Shown here: positions 33,034-44,068 of the stretch, piece after piece
Numbering within the stretch: position 1 is the first letter of the stretch
How the letters are laid out: every line of letters starts with the position of its first letter
NCBI RefSeq assembly: GCF_016920785.2
Contig: NW_024609836.1
Coordinates: 6,194,406 to 6,258,405, forward strand
Origin: Ixodes scapularis
Lineage: Eukaryota; Arthropoda; Arachnida; Ixodida; Ixodidae
Reading direction: 5' to 3'
DNA length: 64,000 nucleotides
The notes under the pieces: generated by a model
What the model was told of the DNA's origin: nothing
Database searches by the model: none
The model's input: only the letters and a program-made list of their open reading frames with translations
Translations under genes and position numbers: made by a program

Positions 33034-35223
33034 TCCCCCTCTCCTTAAAACGGTAGGTGGGTCTCAAGAAAGAATAAAGGAAGCCCACCTGCTCTCATAA
33101 AATAATATCTCTCTCTGCGCACCCCCAACAAATACACGCGACACCCAGCGCGCGTCTTCACAGTGTCCGTCGTCAACAGTTCACGCACCAGGCCGAAGAA
33201 AAGGAAAGTTCCAGTTCCAAGCACTTGACAGCCGCCGCCACAGTACGGCAGAGCGTCACAGGCACCGCGCTGACGCCGCTGGACCCAGGTGTCGCGGTAC
33301 GAGCTGGCCTGCAGTGGGGGGCAGCCAGGCCGTCGTGAAGGCGGCAGCACCAAAAAAGACCGACGACCGCCGCCCACCAGCGGAGACCAGCTGGGGAAGT
33401 CCCAGACACGCCGCCCGGGGGTTCGGCGCCATCTCGGCCGCAGTGGGCTGGTGAAGGGGGGGTGGACGACCTCGGAGCAGACCTGCGAAGTCGTTTTGCG
33501 CCAGCAGCCAACACGCCCAGAGCCGGCCGTAGACCTCCCGAAAGGGAAGAAAGGGCGCCGCCGCCTCCAAACGAGGGGACGCGCGCAACCGACGATCGCC
33601 TGCCTCAGGCCGCAAAGGCGGCAAAACGGGCAGGGGCAAACGACAAACAAAAACCACAAAAAAGGTGGCCAGTTTGTCAACGGTGACAGGAACATGCCAG
33701 AGTGACCCAATTCGACACCGGAAGAAGAAGCCATAAAAAGAGGGCCCCTCCGTTCGAAACGCGTCCACATACCAAGCAAACTAATTGAGTTCGCTTAATG
33801 TAGGCCCCGGGGAGAGAGCTTCTAGGAAAAACGCCGAGTTCTCAATCCTTTGCGCAGGCAGCTAACACAGAGGCTGCCCACACTACCCGGTTTTATAGTT
33901 ACCGGAAGAGTCCGTTGACTATAAGTGGCCAAAAGCAGATAACAGTCTGCAGCTGGCCCGTCTTCTGAAGTCGAGGTAAACGGATACGCGGACTTCGAAG
34001 GGGCGATAGAAACAAACCGCCATGCATGCGCGCCTGCGAGCGGGGAAGACGCAAGTTCCCGCGCAAAATAGCCGCCATCTTGCTCCTTAGGGAGGAAGAC
34101 AAAAGGGGCCGCAGCTCACATGCTCAAACCTGCTAGTTTCGCCAACTATTTGAGCTAGCTAGCTTACCGAGGCCAGAAAAACATGTCTTGCACCCGATAC
34201 GGCTTGATCAAGGGCTCACAACGGTGTGGACCCTTCTTTTGAGGCAAGGCCAGGTTTCAGAGCAACGTAACTGCTAAGAGTCTTAGAGTCGCTCTTCCAC
34301 CTGGATCACGCGAGTCTGACAGATATCGCCAAAGGGCGCTCTGGCTACATGGCGCCCGGGTTTCAGAGCAACATAACCTCCGAAAGTCTTAGAGTCACTC
34401 GTCCACCCAGATACTGTCACAGTGCGCATCAGACCGCATAGCGCCACCACCATGAACGCAAAACTAGTATCGTTCTTGGAAAACAACAACAGGCTGCAGG
34501 AGTACGTTGGCATCAAGCAGAAACGAATCTTTCCCGAAGAAAACCCTCCGCGCCCACTGCAATACCAGCAGTGAATCCAGCGCGCGCGTCAACAGTATGC
34601 GAACTGCTTCTCGACGCCGACGGTTACGCGGCCCGGCTCCCGGAGCCCGTCAGTAGCAGTACCAGCTACTTATCGACGTTATTGGCAGGCGCACCGTCCG
34701 ACTCTAACTGAGTGTCCGCGACTACTCAGAGTCAAAGAAAACGCGAATATTTACATTCCCAGACTGCACTGCTGATCCTTCGCTACTCTTTTCTGCAAAG
34801 CCTCGCTTCCCGCCGTAAATAAAAGTCCACCCGGTACTCAAAAACGTCATCAAAACTTCTATTTACATTTTCCCTTCAGGACAAGTTGTTGGCGGCGCGC
34901 AAGGAACCCAAATACACACAGGTGTAGGGTTCGCCTCAAGCATGGAGAACAAAGGGTCTCCCGCAACAACGAACGTTGCTTGAAGCACGCTAATTCAAAA
35001 CAGGAACGCGCGTACGAATCACACTGCGCTCGCTCAAAGGAGTGGCACTGCGGGTTGCCGACTCGGCATTAATTGCTCAACCATAAGTGGCGAGATCAGG
35101 ACGCTCATCGTACGGGGCGATCAAAGGCAAGGATGGTCGGCAAATAGGCCGCACAAAGGGACGGAGGCCAGGAGCCACGACCACGATAAAGGAAGCCGTG
35201 GCCCCACGTTGGCCGCCATTTTA
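33034..35223 (-). other. Internal region of the non-autonomous LTR element
   Basis: 2190 bp. The longest minus-strand open frame (33045-33779, 244 codons) is GC-rich, of low complexity (R, P, W, L) and like no retroelement protein I know. A 106-bp-spaced duplication begins with GTTTCAGAGCAAC at 34254 and 34360. A polypurine tract lies at 33034-33046 on the minus strand. I see no capsid, zinc knuckle, protease or RT motif. Confidence 0.6.
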
Positions 35224-35907
35224 TGTGGGATGTTGCTACCAACACAGGTACCGATAGAGTAACCAAAGGATTATCTCAACAGCGGCGATATCTCAAAGGA
35301 GACGTCAAACCTAGTAGCGCGGTCCCCACATCTCCGCGGCAATACAGACGAACGTTTAGGGCTAGATTACCGCGGGTCGGTTCGATTAATTACCTCCGTC
35401 AGTGCCAATGATCGTCTACCTTGTCTCACTCTCTCGAATATAGCGGAAGAGAAGACACACGTACCAGAGTAAGGACAAAGTCCAAGAGCATTTATTGGAA
35501 CATTCTTAAAATGAACTACTATGTCCCCATCCAAAATGCCCCCCGCGCCGGCAAGGTAAGGGAAGGTCCTTACCTGGCCAGACGCGGGGCTCCGGAGAGC
35601 CAAGACCGGGAAAGCGTCGGAGAAGTCGCCGACACACGTCCTATCTCTTTCGCGGTCACCCGGACGAGTCCCTTTCCCGAAAGCGCGAAAACAAGAGGCG
35701 AAAGCTCCTCGCCTGTCGGCAGTGATTCGCATCCGAGCGGGGGAACGGAAAGGGGTCCCCCCGGGAGAGAGTGAGAGGAAAGCCCCCCAAGCCAGGCGGC
35801 CCTCCGTCTCACGAACAGGTCGGAGCTCACGGCGAAGAAGGCCGAGCGTTCCGACCCGCGGCCGTTATCGCAGCCATCGGGGAAGGGAGACCAGAGGAAT
35901 CCCCACA
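35224..35907 (-). repeat. 5' LTR of the non-autonomous element
   Basis: 684 bp, about 99% like the LTR at 32352-33033. Same TG...CA ends on the minus strand. Confidence 0.9.
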
Positions 35908-35911
35908 AACT

Positions 35912-37203
35912 TCACTATCGCGTGAAACATATGAAGTTTTTCCAAAATGTACATTAAACGCATTTGCCGTGGCCTGTTTGTTACAAGGGAAATATCTGGT
36001 GATCGTCTCGTCGACAGAATGTTTCGCGCTGTGGCCTCCTCGTAAATCGTTTACAACAGACCAAGTTACACGGGAATCATAACGGGAGTCTATTAACTTC
36101 TGTTTAATATAATTACGTTTAGCGGAGCGAATTAATGCAGTGACTTTGTTGCGCTCACTTCGGAATTCATTCCGCAGGTCTATGTTATCGGGAGAGCGAC
36201 GACAACGCGTCCATAATATCTCTTTATACTTAATCGCAGCAATAATGCCATTTTTCAACCATATATGTTCCGCACGCCTCTTTCTGATAGTCATTATTTT
36301 TTTACTGCATCTTGTAAAAGTCTGCCAAAGATTAATAAACTTCGTGTAGAGTTCTTGATTTGAATATGTTAGTAAACGTCCCCAATCATAAGAAGAGATT
36401 AATTTGTCCAATAATTTCCGATCGACAACCTCTATAAGTTTTGTTTCCGGACAGGCGTATCTTAGAGGCGTATCAGAAACCAGTTGAACTGCGGTAAAGT
36501 AGTGATCTGCGAGTTTCTGCGAAATGACAGCAGACTTAACTGAAAGGCCGTGAGTGCGTATATTCATGTGGTCTAGACAAGCAGAAACAAGGTGTTCATT
36601 CAAAGTTTCCTCTCTGGTAGGTGCTTGAATTGTACAGTTGAGACCAAATTCTGAGAGAAGATTCAAGTAGTCGCATACGATTGACTTTGTGGGTTTCAAA
36701 GTGTCAAGGTTCATATCGCCGACTACGCAAAGTTGTTCCTCGGCCTGAAGGTCAGTCAAGCAAGCTCTCAATTCAATTAAAAAAGACGAAGCGCTTTCTG
36801 ATGGAGGGCGATAGCAGGCGACTAATGCAATAGAGTATACTGAGTTGAAAATTTTGAAAGTGACAGACTCTGCATGAACGAAAGTATTTTTTTACTGTTC
36901 TGTACCCCATGAATCTTTGACAAAAATCCCAATACCTCCACCTGTCCTGTCAGGGCGAGTATGGAAGAATTGCTGATAACCAGGTATTGAGAATTCATCA
37001 ACAGAAGCAGCTGGTACATTTATCTCCGTTAAGACCCACACGTCGACAAGATCGTATAGGGAACTGGCTATAAGACCAAATTGCTCCCAATACTTCCTAG
37101 CACTACGAATATTAGTGTGAAAAATGGTGAACCCGCTAGTTGAGGAGTCAAAATTACTCAAGATTGAATTGAAATCATCGCAGTAAAAAAATGTGAAGGT
37201 CAT
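35912..37203 (-). pseudogene. LINE B ORF2, APE-type endonuclease part
   Basis: Starts at ATG 37203, about five bases after the ORF1 stop. Motifs read FTIFHTNIRSARK, VWVLTEINV (catalytic Glu), GGGIGIFVKDS, then after a frame change VVGDMNLDTLK (GDxN) and KLADHYFTAVQL (the terminal DH). The first frame stops at 36892 beside a run of seven T; the endonuclease continues in another frame to about 35912, where the LTR element interrupts it after KTSYVSRDSEV. The enzyme nicks target DNA for target-primed reverse transcription. Confidence 0.87.
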
Positions 37204-37208
37204 GGTTG

Positions 37209-38228
37209 CTAGGCAATGAGCTCTAAGTCATTGACACAAGTAATGTGAATGAGTGGGGCTCCCTCTGCTTTTTTTGCGTAGATCTTTGCGTTTTTAACCC
37301 AGACATATCGATATTGTTTTACTTTGCCTTTCGCCCGGGCTTTCCAAAAGAGCTCCTTGTTCGTCTGTATCAAGTTCTCGTTAAAAAAGAGTTTCGGGAG
37401 TTTTCGTTCACGGGCGAGAGTACCCAATGAGCTACGCAACCTAAACCAGCGGTCCCTGGCACGCGCAGAGCGAAACCTGACCAACGTAATGGGAATGGTA
37501 TCACGCGAAGAGGGCAGGCGATGAACGGCCTCAACCTCTGAAGGATGGAAGTCGGAAATGCCGAGTTTTTGTGCTATATCATCAAGCTCAACCGAAAGAT
37601 CTTCATTGGGTCTGCAGGGAAGGCCATGGATCTCAAGGTTAGATCGACGACTAAATTGCTCGGAGTTGTTGAGCTCAGACCTGAGTCGTTGGATCTCCTC
37701 TGATTGGATTGACATGAAGGACTTTAAAGAATTCACCTCGGTCTGTAACTCTGAAACAGTAGCGTCCTGCTCAGCCACTTGTTTGAGTAGAGTGTCATAC
37801 TGAGCTGAACAGAAGGCTACTGACTTAAGCACCTCATTGACAGATTGTTCCATGGCATCAACCGCAGATTTAACGGTGAGCAGCTCATCGACTTTTGCCG
37901 GAAGCTGGGCGAGCGAATCCACGCTACTCTTGAGAGAGAGAAGCAAGTCGATTTTCTTGTTTACTTCGGCTAACTGGGCTGCAAATGTCGCGGACTCTAT
38001 ATGCGAATCCGCTTCCAAGCTTTCTCCTGTCGACTTAGTCACAGAGGTGCGGCACAGATGGCAGAGCCACTGTTCTCGTTTCGCTAAACTCATGGAGTTA
38101 AATGTGCTCGCAGCAACAGCGGCACATGACTTTCTGAGGTGGTAGCTGTTTTCACAACTCGCGCAAATCAGGTATCTCCCATCAACAGGTAAAGGCTCGT
38201 GGCACTTGGAACAGTTAGTGGAGGCCAT
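37209..38228 (-). CDS. LINE B ORF1 protein with PHD-type zinc finger and coiled coil
   Basis: I chose the ATG at 38228 (GCCATGG context, 339 residues); the frame is open up to an ATG at 38294. Residues about 6-60 form a PHD-like finger (CSKC, CASC, YHLRKSC, WLCHLC). Residues about 90-200 are heptad-rich and probably coiled coil. A third part reads FSRRSNLEIHGLP, VEAVHRLPSS and ITLVRFRSARARDRW, the RNA-binding fold seen in many LINE ORF1 proteins. It would bind element RNA; PHD ORF1 proteins are known from CR1-group elements. The frame is whole although ORF2 is dead. Confidence 0.9.
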   Translation of the reverse strand: MASTNCSKCHEPLPVDGRYLICASCENSYHLRKSCAAVAASTFNSMSLAKREQWLCHLCRTSVTKSTGESLEADSHIESATFAAQLAEVNKKIDLLLSLKSSVDSLAQLPAKVDELLTVKSAVDAMEQSVNEVLKSVAFCSAQYDTLLKQVAEQDATVSELQTEVNSLKSFMSIQSEEIQRLRSELNNSEQFSRRSNLEIHGLPCRPNEDLSVELDDIAQKLGISDFHPSEVEAVHRLPSSRDTIPITLVRFRSARARDRWFRLRSSLGTLARERKLPKLFFNENLIQTNKELFWKARAKGKVKQYRYVWVKNAKIYAKKAEGAPLIHITCVNDLELIA

Positions 38229-38895
38229 GGCAAAACGGAAGAGGTGAAAGAAGCTATAAATATAGGAAAATGAAGATCGACGTTTGCGAGTCATACACTA
38301 AAAGATTGAACAGTATGCTCACTTGTTAAGCGCGAAATAAAGCTTATATGCGCGTGCATCGTGGAACGCAAGTCGGGCTGTCAAACATCTAGTTAGGTCG
38401 GTGTTCGAAGCGTTCAAGCGTAATCACTGGTAAAAACCTGGCAGAGGCATACACATTGCCGGTGCTCGAGCGATGGTAGATGGGAACGATTTAGCAGAGC
38501 AAGAGCAGCTACCACACAGCACACACCAAGGACGGTGCTGATGGTGGCGATTCCGTTGAACAAGGCCGGAAGACCTTACAGCGGCCAGGGGTATGCCTGC
38601 CGCCAGCTGAAGAGACAAGCTACACCGGCAAAACAGTGATTCGACGACAGCCTTGTACGGTCACCGGGAAAGCCAGGTCTCACAGTGCGTTGATAGTCGG
38701 TTTCCGCAAAGGACTGGATGGTCGCTGAATCGCCATCAAGTCTCAGACGGTCGCTGGAAGTCGATGATAAGACGACTGCTGGCTGCATGATTGATGGACA
38801 CCGATGGAGGTGGATGGGGCCGCAGTCGGGATCTTCAAGGCGGCGAACTCGCAGTCAAGACGGCAAATAGACGCCGCCTTAAGCCCGTGGCGACT
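38229..38895 (-). other. LINE B 5' untranslated region
   Basis: Non-coding sequence upstream of ORF1 on the minus strand. It runs into the palindrome at 38896-39094, where the 5' end probably lies. No open frame of note. Confidence 0.5.
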
Positions 38896-39094
38896 CCAGG
38901 GGTGCTATGTTGCGCTTTTTGGACTCCCAGGAGACTAGGGAGAAGGAAGTGACGTCAACGAAACAGCAAACGCAGACTGGGTGTTGATTTTGTTTTATTC
39001 TGTCAACATCCAATCTGCGTTTGCTGTGTCGTTGACGTCACTTTCTTCTTCCTAGTCTCCTGGGAGTCCAAAAAGCGCAACATAGCACCCCAGG
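38896..39094. repeat. Long palindrome with CRE sites, at the LINE B 5' end
   Basis: Arms 38896-38987 and 39003-39094 (92 bp each, about seven mismatches) are inverted around a 15-bp T-rich spacer. Each arm holds TGACGTCA, the cAMP response element palindrome, and GGACTCCCAGGAGACTAG. It could be two LINE 5' ends head to head, or an inverted promoter. Confidence 0.92.
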
Positions 39095-39215
39095 GCCCGA
39101 CTTGGGCCACGAACAGTCCGCCGGTAGCACATCAGGTTGAAATAATATGAATAATACTGGAAATATGAAGAACGATCAAAAAAGAGCGACTGCCTTCGGA
39201 CACTTCTTCTTCTTT

Positions 39216-40022
39216 TAATAATAATAATAAAAATAATAATAATAAATTTATTTGTGACGGAAGAACACAATCGAGGAAAAGTGCAGGTTCGCCAAAGCCA
39301 TCATGGGCTTGTGCGGCAAAACCAGCTATGTAAATTGAATAAAAATAAAAGAGTCAGTTCTAGATAAAAAAAAAAAGAAAAAGCAGAATTATCACTAAGT
39401 TTTTGCAGCAGTTCCAACTGCATACTAAAGCTACCCCCTCCCCCTTCCCTTTCTAAAGAAAAAAATCAAGTCAGAATAGTATTAAAAAAACACACATACA
39501 ATGCACTGGCGTCATTTTTCGCCATTGTTCGCCGTTGAAAGTTGAACTTTGTTGTCCAGTTTTTGTGACACTGAAGATCTTGATGACTTTCTTTGTTGTC
39601 ATATAATGATAATAATAAAAAATAACTCATAAAACAGTAAAAAAAAATAACGCACTTGTTAAAAAAAAATGTCGGAAGAACTAAATATGAAATATTCACA
39701 AAGGTTCGTCGGTCATATCAATATGTCGAAGCGCTCTTCTGAGCTTTTTTCTTGAGGTAAAGTCACATATGCTGGGAGGTAGGGAATTAAAAATTTGAGG
39801 CACATAGACCGACCGCATGTTCTTACCATAACGTGTATAGTAAGCGGGAACAAGAAACTTTGATATTTTTTGTAATTGTCTCATATTCGGACGAAGAGTT
39901 TTAAAATCATCCTTCCAATAGTGTTCAAGGACGACTGATTCAAAAAAACAAAGATTGCAGATTTGGCATGGACAAAGCCTTAAAGAGATCGTGACCAGAG
40001 GATGCAGGTTTATACTGAACAT
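39216..40022 (-). pseudogene. LINE 3' fragment (LINE C)
   Basis: An (AAT)n tail at about 39216-39245 marks the 3' end of a minus-strand LINE. The frame at 39696-40022 codes VLEHYWKDDFKTLRPNMRQL and RYGKNMRSVYVPQIFNSLPP, the conserved C-terminal region of CR1-like ORF2. It resembles LINE B's last block (HYWDNTFKTPNTV...IFNNLPS). Everything upstream is missing. Frames in 39245-39690 are non-coding 3' UTR. Confidence 0.8.
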
Positions 40023-40072
40023 TCCGTAAGATTCCTATAATGCGATAATAATAATAAGATTACTATAATAAT

Positions 40073-40200
40073 AATGATATTAATAATAATAATAATAATT
40101 TTATTTCCACAAACTGGAAGGGGACCATGTGGTGGTGTGCGGCCCAGGCTAGGCAGATAGGTGAAAACCCTCACGCAGAGCGCCTGCCAGCCCGCCACCA
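40073..40200 (-). repeat. LINE 3' terminus (LINE D) with AT-rich microsatellite tail
   Basis: An (AAT)n run at 40073-40098 is followed by TTTTATTTCCACAAACTGG, the same tail-then-UTR layout as in LINE C. Only 3' untranslated sequence is seen, so it is a short 5'-truncated copy. Confidence 0.5.
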
Positions 40201-41259
40201 CATGTGAAAAAACAAAAGCGATGTATAAATGTACAGAATATACACACTACAGAAGTTCGTAAAAAGGAAAGAAAAGAAGGGGGAAAACATGTATCACATT
40301 ATGGCGAGGATGCCACCTGCATCCCATACATTCTGGCAAGCTCTCGTGACTCTGCCCCGTTTGACGGCAGTGGGCTGCGCACACTGATCGTAATTGTAAG
40401 TTGTCTGTCCATGTTTCAACTACCTCGTTTCGTCAACGGAAACGTAAAATCAAAAACGCGTTATCCAGAATGCACCGCATCACTTGTCACTTGCGCAGTG
40501 GACTGCGTAAATTACAGGTCGATCTTCTGTTCTTGAGGCAAAAAATATTGAACCGGACCACACTTGCGAAAGCTGAGAAACGCACAATTACGGTGTCGCC
40601 TACTCCACACTTTTCCGTAACCGCTGGTTGTACTAAACTGTACGATGGGAACCGCGCGACTGCGCGGCGTCCATTTCCGATCCATGGCCCCGTCCCGTTC
40701 GTGCGCGCGCGCAAACATTTGCCGAATTTTCGCCGAACTTTCCTTCTAAATTTCGGCATGTGCAAAACTCTGCCAAATCTGAAGTTCGGCAGATTCGGCC
40801 CATCACTAACTTTTCCGGCACAGGTGGTAGACCCCCTAGCAACGACGCTCACGCCGGATTGGCTGCTCGCCAACGCGCGGGAACTTAAATTTCGGATTCG
40901 GACAGCGCGTGTATATAAACCGCCCTCCCCCCCCTCTCCCCCCCCCCCCCCTGCATCCACGCCGCTTCGCGGCGACAGCGTGCGGCTGATAATTACAAAA
41001 CTATTTACCCACTTAGCCCCCCCCCCCCCACGCCCCTTCTACCACCGTACACGCCGCTTTGCAGCCGGCAACCCAAGCACCGCTGTCCCCCATGCTACCC
41101 ATAAATAGAGACTCCCATACAATTTAGTTCAGCGATGTTTTGTCGACAACATTTTTTTTTTTTAGTTTTAATTGTAAAAAAGAAATGTCGTAAATATCGC
41201 CAAATGTCTCGACAAAACAAAGCGTTCGAGGAAAAAACAAAAAATAAGATGCACACACC
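40201..41259. other. Non-coding stretch with poly-C tracts
   Basis: Contains C-rich runs at about 40924-40951 and 41023-41033, next to two degenerate copies of a CACGCCGCTT motif (40960 and 41050). The end of a hAT-like element may lie at 40790-40808 (GGCCCATCACTAAC, the complement of the CAGTGATGGGC-type start). A TTTGTCGAC...GTCGACAAA-like pairing is not exact. No gene is seen. Confidence 0.35.
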
Positions 41260-41333
41260 GTGGATAGAACGTGGGTCTGCTATACGTATGAGGCAGACAT
41301 CTTACAACTAAGTTACGCTACCGCTTCGGAAAC
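41260..41333 (-). other. tRNA-like relic (tRNA pseudogene or tRNA-derived SINE head)
   Basis: On the minus strand: GGTAGCGTAACTTAGTTGTA (A-box-like), an anticodon-arm-like TCTGCCTCATACGTATAGCAGA with CAT in the loop position, and a B-box-like CGTTCTATCC. The anticodon stem pairs (TCTGC/GCAGA). The acceptor stem is not convincing and the B box has changes, so it is not a working tRNA. Confidence 0.5.
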
Positions 41334-41530
41334 TCGCGTTGTAACCACTGCCTATGTTGACGGCGGCAGCCCCTGTCTTCACGAACCAGCCAATCCGGCG
41401 CGAGCGCCGTCGCTAGGGTTTATATCGCCTGCGCGTTAAAAATATGGTCCCGCGTGTCGGGGGGCAGTGCCCTTGGTATTCCTTGGGCGCCGCCGGCCAG
41501 TGTTTGCCCTGCCCTCTGGCGGCTGTTTCA

Positions 41531-41565
<35 letters not shown>

Positions 41566-41620
41566 AAACACATGCCTTGCCCCCCTCCACTCTGAGAACT
41601 GAAGGGGGGGGGGGGGGGGG
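41531..41620. repeat. Poly-G tracts of 33 and 17 bases
   Basis: 41531-41563 is 33 G and 41604-41620 is 17 G, separated by 40 bp. Such runs can form quadruplexes and are hard to sequence, so their length is unsure. Confidence 0.9.
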
Positions 41621-42780
41621 CAAGCGCCCCCCTTGCCCCTCGGTTGGTACGCCCATGCCAGCTGAACGGCGGCAGTCGCACTGGTAATCGCGAAGATTAA
41701 AAACTACCAGCAAAATAAACAGTGATAATTTAACGTTGTAAACTACACTCTGAGCTACTCTAACGCTTATAAAACCGAAGCACGCCTTTCAAAACCCAAG
41801 TGCGAAGCCGCTTATCTGGTCTATATTTGCGTTGAGCTTAAAAACGACTTTTGTTACTCGTGGCACATATAAGGGTAACGTAAAACCAGCGTTCGTGAAA
41901 CAAAATCAACCCGTATTTGGCAAAATATTCAATGTGTCCCTGTCTGAAGTCTTGACAAGCCTCGTTGAAATTTCCTTCGCAGTTCGAAAGAGGCCGACGA
42001 AGGTTAGTGGTAGGTGCGATGATGAAGATCTGAGCAGTGAAAGGCGGGCGGTACACCGGCAGCATGGTTGACCAGCATATAAGGAACGCGTATAAACCCC
42101 CACAAATTGATGATCGCGTACGTCGGTTCCAGATAAAATTGATATGCTATATGCTTTTACCTGCCATCAATGGCCGTCCAATCGAGTCAAGACAATCAAC
42201 TAGGACGCCAAAGACGTTGCAATGTCGATAATTACAACGTCCCCCCCCCCCCCCCTCTTTCAGGCGTTGTAATAACCAGAATCTAAAGAAGATATAGAAG
42301 AAAATGGGGCCAAGATCATCGCTCCTACTTTTCGGTTTAAGTGAGCTAAGGTAATGCGGAAGCCTGCTGCACCATTCATTGCTTACCAGCCTGGCTGATA
42401 TTCCGCGACTACGACATATTAGTTCCAAGGCGGGCGACGCTCGCTCGAAGAGGCAGACTCAAGTTTCCCCGCCGTCCCTAATCTGCCGGTCAAGTGGCCT
42501 AAACTTCCCCCACGTAGAGAAATCCGGTTAACTATCTACAGCGGTTCAAGTTAGCCAGCTTTGAGCATACAAACACTGGAGTGCGTTGGATTCTGCGGCC
42601 GTACTGGGTTGGGGCGGATGATTACCCTTTTCATCCGCCAGTGAAATGCCAAACTGAAGGTGTTTGATGACGGCCTCCGGTTGTCTCTCCCGTTTTCCCC
42701 AACCTAGCAAGAAGGAAAGCGCGCGGCAGCCTTTTATAACTTATCTTGCCCCCTCTTTTAGTAAAACGGTTTATTCTCAT
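41621..42780. other. Non-coding, nothing recognised
   Basis: Contains a C15 run at 42241-42255. No coding region or repeat I can name. Confidence 0.4.
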
Positions 42781-43351
42781 TGAGAAGGTGAGAACGCCAG
42801 GGCGCCTCTTGCACGTTCTTGCCGCCTTCCGCCGTGCTTCGACCGCACGTGCACGGTCGAGGCTCACCAAAGCCAAAGCGTTGTCGCAGCTGAGAAGCTC
42901 ACGCTGGAGGCGGGACAACGAAAACTCCTCTCTGGCGTTCTCCTCTTGTCAAAGTCTCTAAACGAAGCCACTTTTAGCGTCTGTGATCATGCACGTGGCT
43001 TGCTTGACTACCGAAGTGACGAACACTCGCTTGCAGTGTTCTCGAGATTTCGCGCGGGGCTGTGTATGCATCAGCACTGGAATTGCGGTAAGAAAAACCC
43101 AGTCTGCAAGTTTCACCAATACGGCTTAGAAGAGTCTTCGATAGTTACTGAAACAGTGAGAATTAAGGGAAGACATTTCTTTCAAACGCCAGGCGTCCAG
43201 CACGCCAGCACGTGCTCCATGCCTTCTGCCGTGCTTTAACTGCGCGCGCTCCCTCGAAGGGAGGGAAAGACCCCCAAACGTTTTCGAAGGTATGCAAAGC
43301 TAGCCTTGGAGGTAGGTAACTGAAGCTCCTCCCTACTGTTATCACCCTTGT
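42781..43351 (+). repeat. Diverged tandem duplication, about 390-bp offset
   Basis: A block near 42790-42940 (AACGCCAGGGCG, GCCTTCCGCCGTGCTTCGAC, CTGGAGGCGGGACAACG) recurs in order near 43185-43340 (ACGCCAGGCGTCC, GCCTTCTGCCGTGCTTTAAC, TTGGAGGTAGGTAACTG). The copies are far apart in sequence, so the duplication is old. No function seen. Confidence 0.6.
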
Positions 43352-43359
43352 GAATGACT

Positions 43360-44068
43360 CAGAGTTGTACGTAACGCGTTACAAGTAATTGATTACTTGT
43401 AATCAATTACAGTTAAGTGTAATTTTGTAACGCTTCAATTACATTTGTCAAGCTGTAACGCTCGGAGTAATTCAATTACTTTTTTCTGTAATCAATTACA
43501 AAATCAATTACACAATTACCAATTACATTTTTCACTCCACAATTTTTTTTCTCACAAAAATCAACATAGTCACTCAGCCATGGAGCAAAGATGATTGACA
43601 TTTTCTTAACATCTAAAAAAATAAAACTAGGATTAGTTGGCAAATCCTTTTTTCTTTTGCGCCACGCTCTTCTACAAGCGCGCCACCAGCCTTGGCTTGG
43701 GAGTTCCGGATCTCGTTGCAGATTGCTGATAAAGTCGACGGGAAGCGGGAACTCGCTATTGACTTTTTAGTTGGCTTTGTTCCTTAGGTCGACGCGTCAG
43801 CTACACGACAAGGTCCGGGTCTGAAAACAAAAAAGGGAACAATAACGAAACAAAATTGTGTACGCAATATTTTACTGTGTATTTGTGTATTTCTGTCATC
43901 GCAATAAGAAGTAACGTGAAAGTAACTTGAAAAGTAATCAATTACTTTGCAGTAATTGTTCAATTACTTCTGGGAGGCAGTAATCAGTAACGGTAATCGG
44001 TTACTTTTTTTACTGTAGTAATTGTAATTGTAATCAGTTACTTTTTTTCAGTAACGTGTACAAGTCTG
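43360..44068. mobile_element. hAT-type MITE with exact 8-bp duplication
   Basis: 709 bp flanked by GAATGACT (43352-43359 and 44069-44076). Ends start CAGAGTTGTAC and, in complement, CAGACTTGTAC. Subterminal sequence is full of GTAATTGATTAC and GTAACGCGTTAC motifs in both directions, likely transposase binding sites. No transposase frame. Confidence 0.93.

Larger units (their letters stand above)
32348..35911 (-). mobile_element. Non-autonomous LTR retrotransposon inserted in LINE B ORF2
   Basis: Two 0.68-kb direct repeats frame 2.2 kb of internal sequence; the whole is flanked by the 4-bp duplication AACT (32348-32351 and 35908-35911). Direction is minus: after the LTR at 35224-35907 comes TGGCGGCCAACG (a primer-site-like TGG start), and before the LTR at 32352-33033 comes the purine run AAGGAGAGGGGGA. 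The LTRs differ at about seven sites and one 2-bp indel (about 1%). The internal part has no gag or pol that I can recognise. It resembles LARD/TRIM-type elements that depend on another element's proteins. Confidence 0.9.
30491..38895 (-). mobile_element. CR1-like LINE with PHD-finger ORF1 (LINE B), split by an LTR element
   Basis: A minus-strand non-LTR retrotransposon. Its 3' end is the (AAT)n tail at 30491-30538. Going upstream follow ORF2 with RT (30782-32326) and, beyond a 3.56-kb LTR element (32348-35911), its endonuclease (about 35912-37203), then ORF1 (37209-38228) and a 5' UTR reaching the palindrome at 38896. Without the insert it is about 4.8 kb, a usual length for CR1-group elements. 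The microsatellite tail in place of poly(A), the APE endonuclease and the PHD-type ORF1 place it in the CR1/L2 group. Confidence 0.85.

Noticed and set aside
33045..33779. A 244-codon minus-strand frame inside the non-autonomous LTR element
   Set aside because: GC-rich, low-complexity and overlapped by other open frames on both strands; no retroelement motif.
40960..41110. A possible promoter or gene start near the poly-C tracts
   Set aside because: There are TATAAA-like bases at about 40910, but no coding region or known core elements follow.
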